NCBI RefSeq assembly: GCF_034190915.1
Contig: NW_026947486.1
Span: forward strand, 28,431,344 to 28,495,343
DNA: 64,000 nucleotides
Direction of reading: 5' to 3'
Origin: Cavia porcellus
Lineage: Eukaryota; Chordata; Mammalia; Rodentia; Caviidae
The notes beneath the pieces were generated by a model. That model was not told the DNA's origin and ran no database searches. It saw only the letters and a program-made list of their open reading frames with translations. Each line of letters starts with the position of its first letter. Within the stretch, counting starts at the first letter, position 1. Shown one piece after another: positions 58,060-64,000 of this stretch. Made by a program: the position numbers and the translations under genes.

Positions 58060-58275
58060 GAATTTGGAAGTCTTTTTCACTTTATAACAGTGAGTTCATG
58101 CTATACAGATTTGTTTGCAACTACAACTCAATTTATATATATTTATAAAGCAACCATTCTTTTATATGATATTTTGTATTTTATACATACTATGATGTAG
58201 TGAACTATTCTTCTGTTGATAGAAATTCAAGGTTTTCATGGTTACTTTGCTATCACAGACAATCCTACAATAACA
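58060..58275 (-). mobile_element. Old LINE fragment
   Basis: TTCTTCTGTTGATAGAAATT, then TTTCATGGTTACTTTGCTAT and TACAATAACAGGTGAATACA resemble the reverse complement of an old LINE ORF2 end. The match is weak. Confidence 0.4.
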
Positions 58276-58288
58276 GGTGAATACAGCA

Positions 58289-58372
58289 CTTTTCTTTTTG
58301 GCACCAGGGAAGGAATGCACGATCTCGTGCTTGTCAGACACGTGCTTATGCTGCTAAGCTAAATCCCTGGCC
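58289..58372 (-). mobile_element. ID-like SINE, minus strand
   Basis: The minus strand reads GGGCCAGGGATTTAGCTTAG, then AGCATAAGCACGTGTCTGAC and a decayed B-box region, with its A-rich end toward 58280. Substitutions in both boxes suggest an older copy. Confidence 0.8.
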
Positions 58373-61059
58373 CTACAGCCCAATTATAACAGCTTTCCTT
58401 CCTTTGATTGTCAAAGTTAATTTGGCTAACAAGTTAAAAATCTCTTTCCTCTCTCAATTCTGGTGATTTAATTTTTTTGAAGCTACCTGTGCTTACATAA
58501 AACATCTTTTTTGAATAAATGACATCAGCAAGAACACCACATATTAAAATGTCAGTAGTGTCCAGCATTGCACTCAAAGATAGATTTATATTAATGACAG
58601 TTTTTAGTAAACATTCCCTACAAAATCAGTGATACAAACTCCAATGGGAAGAGATAGCTAAAATTTCCATAGAATTATGGTTTATTAAACAGACAAGTAA
58701 GAGATGCCCAAAAACATAAGTCTAAATTTTATGAGAAATGAAAATGACTGGAAATAAGACCTTTGGCAACTATAGGAAAAAAGTGTAAAGGAGATCTATA
58801 ACAAGATACTTAAAAATACAAAATGTTCATGTAATTATTCCTTAACCCAATTTTCTGGAGTAACTCTTACATTCTAGGTCATTTGTAGGCATCATATTAG
58901 TAGAATGAAAAAAGCAAACAAAGTTTCTACCTTCGGACTTTACATTTTAGAAAAGTGGACTGAAAATAAAGAAATAACCTAGTGACACAAAGTTCTACGT
59001 ACAATAGAGGAAAAAATCTTATAGTTGTGAATTAGACGGAGGGAAACTCTGAACAGGTGACATTTGAGTTAAGATTGAGGTATACCTTACTGCAAAAGGT
59101 TATTAAAAGCCCTGAGAGTAAGAAGCAATTCAAGATAAAATTTCTTTGTTTTTGAAAGCATAGAAAATGCTAATATGCTTTTAGTATATAATGAAATGGA
59201 GAACATGTTTGAATTAGCAAAATATTAGATCATCTAGAGTGGTGCTTTACAGCGTGTTTTTTATTATTGTTCTTTTCCACTACTTGTTCTTTAAACATGT
59301 TTTTAATTGTTTCCTTATGAAATTTTAATGCCACAGAAGTACTGCATACTTATTTTAAAATGCATATGTACCTATGATATGTACATAAAATACAAAGCTT
59401 TATTTTAGAGTAAGAGTGAGTAAAATTTGAAAACAAAAGCTAAGTAGAAAGCTGTTACTATTTTTAAGTATTTTTCCTGAATTGCTTTTAATAGAATGTA
59501 TTTACTTTATGTAATTAGTGATAGCAAAATATACAAATTAGGTATCCAAAAAGGTATATAATAAATTTTATAAAAGTCATTCAAAATTGTTTTTCAGTAG
59601 ATCTAAAACAACTGAAGAATTATGTTGTATCTTAACAGCTACTTTTAGTGAATTTATTGTTTAATTTTTGCTTGGCATGAGAAAAATACTTTAAATTACT
59701 GATAGATATTTCTTCACATATTGTTAATTTTTTTCTTTTTTAATGCTTGACACTATTGGCATTAAATAACTTCTGTATAATTACAAATAAACTGTTTTTA
59801 TTTAATTCTAAATCACAAGCAACATACAAAGAGAGTGAGAACAAAATACAAAGTCAGACAATAGCAGCCAATAGATATTTACAGGCTACTTCTTGTGCAA
59901 TTGCAAGGTCAATAAATTGCAAATCGTATATTTCAGTCATTTATTTGACATGGTTTTATAGGACTGGCTTTGCACATATTTTGTGTATCAAACATATGCT
60001 TAATGGCAGTGCTACTCATCTAATACATAAAATTTAATGGTAGTAATAAGATTCTAAGGAATATTTCATTGTATGTATTTGAGCTTTGGAGAGCTGCAAA
60101 CCACTGTTATTACCTAAGATTTTTTTTTCATTTTTCTCACTAAATATCAATTTTATGCCCTTTGAGGCAATGTCATTCTGGTTGAGAAATTAACCCTTTC
60201 AAGGGTAAGAAATAAAGATTGGACTGTATAACAACTGTAGCAGCCTTCAGATTTTCAAAAGTATAACATAATCTGGTTTACATATTTAAGAAATTATTCT
60301 GGCTGTTTTGTGGAGAATTGAATAAAAAGTGACACGATCTTTGTCTCCTGGAAAGAATCAATCAAGTATAAGGCCTTATGTTCTATTCCAAATGCTTTTT
60401 TTTTCTTCTGAGACAATACCCCTCTCCCTCTATGCTGCCAAAGCATCAAGTCATGTGCTTACTGCTTTTGTTTTTAGTTCTCTCTTAATTTTTGGCCACT
60501 GGGGGTTTTCCTCAAAACCTTTAAAACTCAACTGTGCATTTAAGATGAGCTTTGTGTTATTTTACCAATATCTTAAATTGTAATGCTTTTAGTGAAAGAG
60601 TCTTTATGTAATAACTTTCAAGTCTTTGATCTAGTAGGTTTATTTGGTCATGTCTAGGGTAGTCAGTACTGTTAAGACTCCCATTTGATGAAGCTCCTCT
60701 CTCAGGATATTCTCATCCTTTTTTGAGTGAGGTTTATATCTCATACTTTATCTCAGAAGCTTCTAAAATTGATTTCTAAAAGGAAAATTAAAACTTTTAG
60801 AAAGTATTGATTCCCCAATCTGGAGCAAGTTGCAAATAATAATCGAATACGTTGTGAAACATACTAAGTGCAAAAATTTTAAAAGTTCCATTATGTTTCT
60901 TCATCTAAGAACACTATACATTGATTTTCAAGTAAGATCCACTGACATTATAAATTGTGATTATCAATTTTTCTTCCTTTTTACTTTATTAGTATGCTTG
61001 TAGTATGTAATTAACACATTTACCATGGGCAATTTTTACATGTCAAAACATATCTGGGT
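58373..61059. other. Unassigned intergenic DNA
   Basis: A 2.7-kb AT-rich stretch in which I recognise no gene or transposon. Frames of 84-96 codons near 59750 and 60330 lack coding character (low complexity, no known motif). Confidence 0.4.
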
Positions 61060-61560
61060 TATTTATTTTATATCTTTTTTACTCCCCACCTTCCAACCTT
61101 TCTCCTCCTCTCCATTTTCAAAAAGATTTATTCCAATTTTTTTCTTTCATTCAGTTTTCCTTTAAATCTCTTTCCCTTCTTTCTTTGCCCTCCCCCATCT
61201 CTTATTCACCTTCTAATTCAAACAAGTTCTTCTTACCTCCTAATATATACCCTCTATTTTTCTCATTATTTATATTGTGGGTTTCTCACACAAGAGAACA
61301 ATGCAATGTTTATACTTGGGCTTTTCATTTATTTCTCTTAAGATTAGGGTTTCAAGTTTGTATCCATTTACCTAAAATGTCTCCAGTATGTCTTTCATTA
61401 TAGCAGAATAGCATTCCATTGTACATTAATACTGCTTTTTCTTTACTCAGTCATCAATTGATGGACACGTGGCCTGTTTCCAAGATTTAGCTAATATAAA
61501 TTGTATTGCTATAAATATGGGTATGAATGTATCACTTTTCTAACTGGTGATATTAAAACA
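61060..61560 (-). mobile_element. Old LINE-1 ORF2-end fragment, minus strand
   Basis: AGCAGAATAGCATTCCATTG, then TCATCAATTGATGGACACGT and AATTGTATTGCTATAAATAT are the reverse complement of the L1 ORF2 C-terminus. It is diverged and truncated at both ends. Confidence 0.65.
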
Positions 61561-62291
61561 AATTAAATATGCAGTAAAACTTTCATTTTCTGGCTGTATC
61601 AGGGACATCTAAATCTATCCAACTCTGTCTGTTACTGGGAGAAATAAAAAGAAGTCTTAGTCCTATGTCTGAGCATGCACTCCAATTCAATTTTATTACT
61701 TATAAAGGAGATACTTTCATCCCCATTTGTGTGTTTACTGTACCTATCTCTCAAGTAATTACACACTTGCAATGAGAAAAAAAAATACTTTTGTGATTCA
61801 TTATCTCATCTTTTGTGAGATTTCAGTGGTAAAGTCATGGTGAACTATAGTACATTTTCTGCCTGAAATGGAAGACATGACCTTAGACATAATTTATAAG
61901 ATAAAAATGGGGCATTGTATAGTAGGAGATATATTGTGAACTCTGAGATAGGAAAGGTTACTTGACATTTCACAGTGGCACCCTTCATGTCTCTCCAACA
62001 TTGACCTAAGTAAAGACTTGGGACATTCTGGCCATATTTCCATAATAGTAATGAGCATAAGTTAATTTTCCATTTAAAATTCCTTATTTTCAAATTTTGT
62101 ATCACTTATTTAGATTTGGCGCCTGGAAAAAGGGATGTGATCTACGCATTTAGGTTTAAACAATTCTTTAGTATATGCATCAGTGCTCTACCTAGACAGT
62201 GTAAAAGTGGAAGCACCGTTTAATTTCTACCACTGCTGTAAGAGATATGGCTTTAAACCATGTAAAAAATAAAGAGCAAAATAGAACAGAA
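61561..62291. other. Unassigned intergenic DNA
   Basis: No gene or clear repeat is recognised. Confidence 0.4.
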
Positions 62292-62385
62292 GGGGCTGGG
62301 GCTTTAGCTCAGCGGCATAAGCACCTGCTTTGCAAGCGCATGGTCATGAGTTCAATGCCTGGTACCAATTAAAAAAAATAATAGA
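62292..62385 (+). mobile_element. ID-like SINE
   Basis: GGGGCTGGGGCTTTAGCTCA, then GCACCTGCTTTGCAAGCGCA and GAGTTCAATGCCTGG, with an A-rich tail. AAAATAGAACAGAA before it and AAAATAGAACAAAA after it (about 62398) are the likely target-site duplication. Confidence 0.9.
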
Positions 62386-62489
62386 AATGAAAATTAAAAA
62401 ATAGAACAAAAATAAATAGGAAGTAGGGATAATTTAAAATACTTTTCAAATTATGTGTTCCATTGTTGTATAAAAATTTCAATATTTGT

Positions 62490-64000
62490 TTTATTTTATT
62501 TTATTTTTTTAAATTTTATTTAAAAGGAAAAAGAGAAAAACCAAAACAAAACAAAGCGGTGTAAGGGTACAAGTAATATAGAACTATAAAAAAAACAGTA
62601 AGAAATCACTAGTTAATAGATTACACATTATCATCTTAGAGATAGTTGCTCAGGTCACAGTATCAAAGCATACAAAGTAGACATTCAAACAGTGAGACTG
62701 CAAATAGTTGTTTTCAATGATCCAACCAAAAACATTAATGTGGTCATCTATTTAACATCCCTAAACACACTTGCAGTTGTATCCTTCAGAGCACCTTTTT
62801 TCCCTCTCTTTTTTACAACAAAATTTACACATTTTGGGTTTTATTACTCCTTAGTTCTTATTACATTTTTTGGAAGACCATAAAGTCAAATATGGCAAGA
62901 CAAAGCTGTCAGTTAAAACCAAAGATACACATAGCACATGATGTAAAAACAGAGTACAAGGTTATCAACAATGGTTACCATAATGCCTCTTGCTTCCTTA
63001 AAAAGAATTGTCTATCTCATCAGGTATTATAAAGTTGAAGAAAACAGTAGAGAACAAGACCAATAAAACCTAAACCTTGTAAACATTACAGGACTTCCAA
63101 AGGAGATAATAGTCAAACCAGAACGGGCATCATAATGAATCTTATTGCCTTCAACGTAGTTGCCTATACCCTCAAACTTGATACTATCATCACAGAATGG
63201 AACAGAGTCTAATCAGTCAAAACAAGATAGTGGGAGTATTACAGGACTTCAAATCAAGTTAATAGGAAATCAAAAAAGTTGCTATAAAATATCCTGCTAT
63301 TTTTTATTTTTCCCCTTAATTAAAAAATCATAAAAAATAACTAAATAATTTTTTAATGAATAAAGGAGAGATTGAGATAAAAGAGGACATAACAACATAA
63401 CAATACAGGTCAAAGCATGACTGTTTCAGCAACCTAGTGCTTCAGCACCAAATAACCCGACTTAATAGTATAGTGTTTTTTTATTGAAATATTTGAATAT
63501 AACTTCATATACTATAGCTTCAAATATTTCCATATCAAGCAGCCCAGAATAAAGCCATTCCAATTAATAAGTGAAAACATTATACGGCTTCAAGGCCACA
63601 TAATGGCGAATCATGATTACCACATATTTTATATATTTGAATCATTACTTACATTAGGGAAACTATTCAATATTCACACATGTGAGATTGATTTATTTCA
63701 CTTATGAGTATGGTCTCAAGCAGCACCCATTTATTGATAAATATCTCATTGTGATCCTTCTTTATAGCTGAGTAATACTCCATTGTATAGAAACACCACA
63801 ACTTTTTTATCCATTGCTCAGTTGATGGACACTTGGGTTGTTTCCAAGATCTAGCAATTACAAATGGTGCTGCTATAAACATAGGTACACATATATCACT
63901 GTGGTATGATGCTTTCAGTTCTTCTGGGAATATGCCTAGAAGTGGAATAGCTGGAACAAATGGGACTTCCAACCCCAGCTTTTTGAGAAATCTCCAGACT
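62490..64000 (-). mobile_element. Young LINE-1, minus strand, running off the window
   Basis: A T-rich tail (62490-62515) leads into a complete 3' untranslated region (to about 63660) and the ORF2 C-terminus (63667 onward). The copy is closely related to those at 42483-45057 and 35651-37462. The 5' part lies beyond the window end. Confidence 0.85.
63667..64000 (-). pseudogene. L1 ORF2 C-terminus, partial
   Basis: The minus-strand frame is open from the window edge to 63667. It carries [40 protein letters not shown] and CFYTMEYYSAIKKDHNEIF. At the end, QSHMCEY is followed by a stop earlier than in the other copies (usually EYRIVSLM). Whether the rest of ORF2 is intact cannot be seen. Confidence 0.75.

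Overview
The window is mammalian nuclear DNA, AT-rich and dominated by retrotransposons. A rodent source is suggested by short tRNA-derived SINEs with the ID-type head GGGCTGGGGATTTAGCTCAG (A box) and a GAGTTCGA B box, together with a monomeric B1 (7SL-derived) SINE. The exact species cannot be fixed from the sequence alone. The L1 3' ends do not look like mouse or rat to me, so a squirrel-related or guinea-pig-related rodent is my guess. The one clear cellular gene is SPIN2, which is X-linked in other placental mammals. The very high L1 load also fits an X-chromosome location, but that is inference.

Layout. 1-3197 is an ORF1-only (HAL1-like) element with a nearly open ORF1. 3198-5505 is the 5' end of a minus-strand L1 with tandem promoter monomers. 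5506-26100 is a deep nest: an old L1 (called C) is split by a second L1 (A, 6092-23509). A is split by a minus-strand L1 (8364-12645, itself carrying a 5'-inverted L1 at 10454-12372) and by an L1 called B (14598-21098, itself carrying a second HAL1-like element at 15866-19065 plus two SINEs). Matching target-site duplications are visible for most layers. C is also broken by a solo LTR (23629-24395) and by a head-to-head pair of LTRs forming an inverted repeat of about 1.1 kb (24600-25724). 26100-28690 is mostly unassigned. 28690-42468 holds further old and young L1 pieces, a SINE, a MaLR-type LTR and microsatellites. 42483-45057 is an internally deleted minus-strand L1 with 260-bp promoter monomers and clear target-site duplications.

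46170-50430 is a calmer stretch with one ID SINE, one B1 SINE and long CA/GA microsatellites. 50430-53890 is the gene neighbourhood: SPIN2 on the minus strand, with an intact 258-codon coding exon (51927-52703), a splice acceptor two bases before the start codon, a polyadenylation signal at 51672-51677 and a CpG-rich probable promoter and first exon at about 53400-53890. A second possible minus-strand terminal exon lies at 50430-50988. 53890-62290 is mostly unassigned intergenic DNA with small LINE and SINE remnants. 62490 to the window end is another young minus-strand L1.

Functionally, the L1 copies are remnants of an autonomous retrotransposon. The HAL1-like and ID/B1 elements would have depended on its endonuclease/reverse transcriptase. 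SPIN2 is predicted to be a nuclear reader of methylated histone H3. No tRNA, rRNA, CRISPR or bacterial-type feature was found. Boundaries of old repeats are approximate because no alignment could be run.
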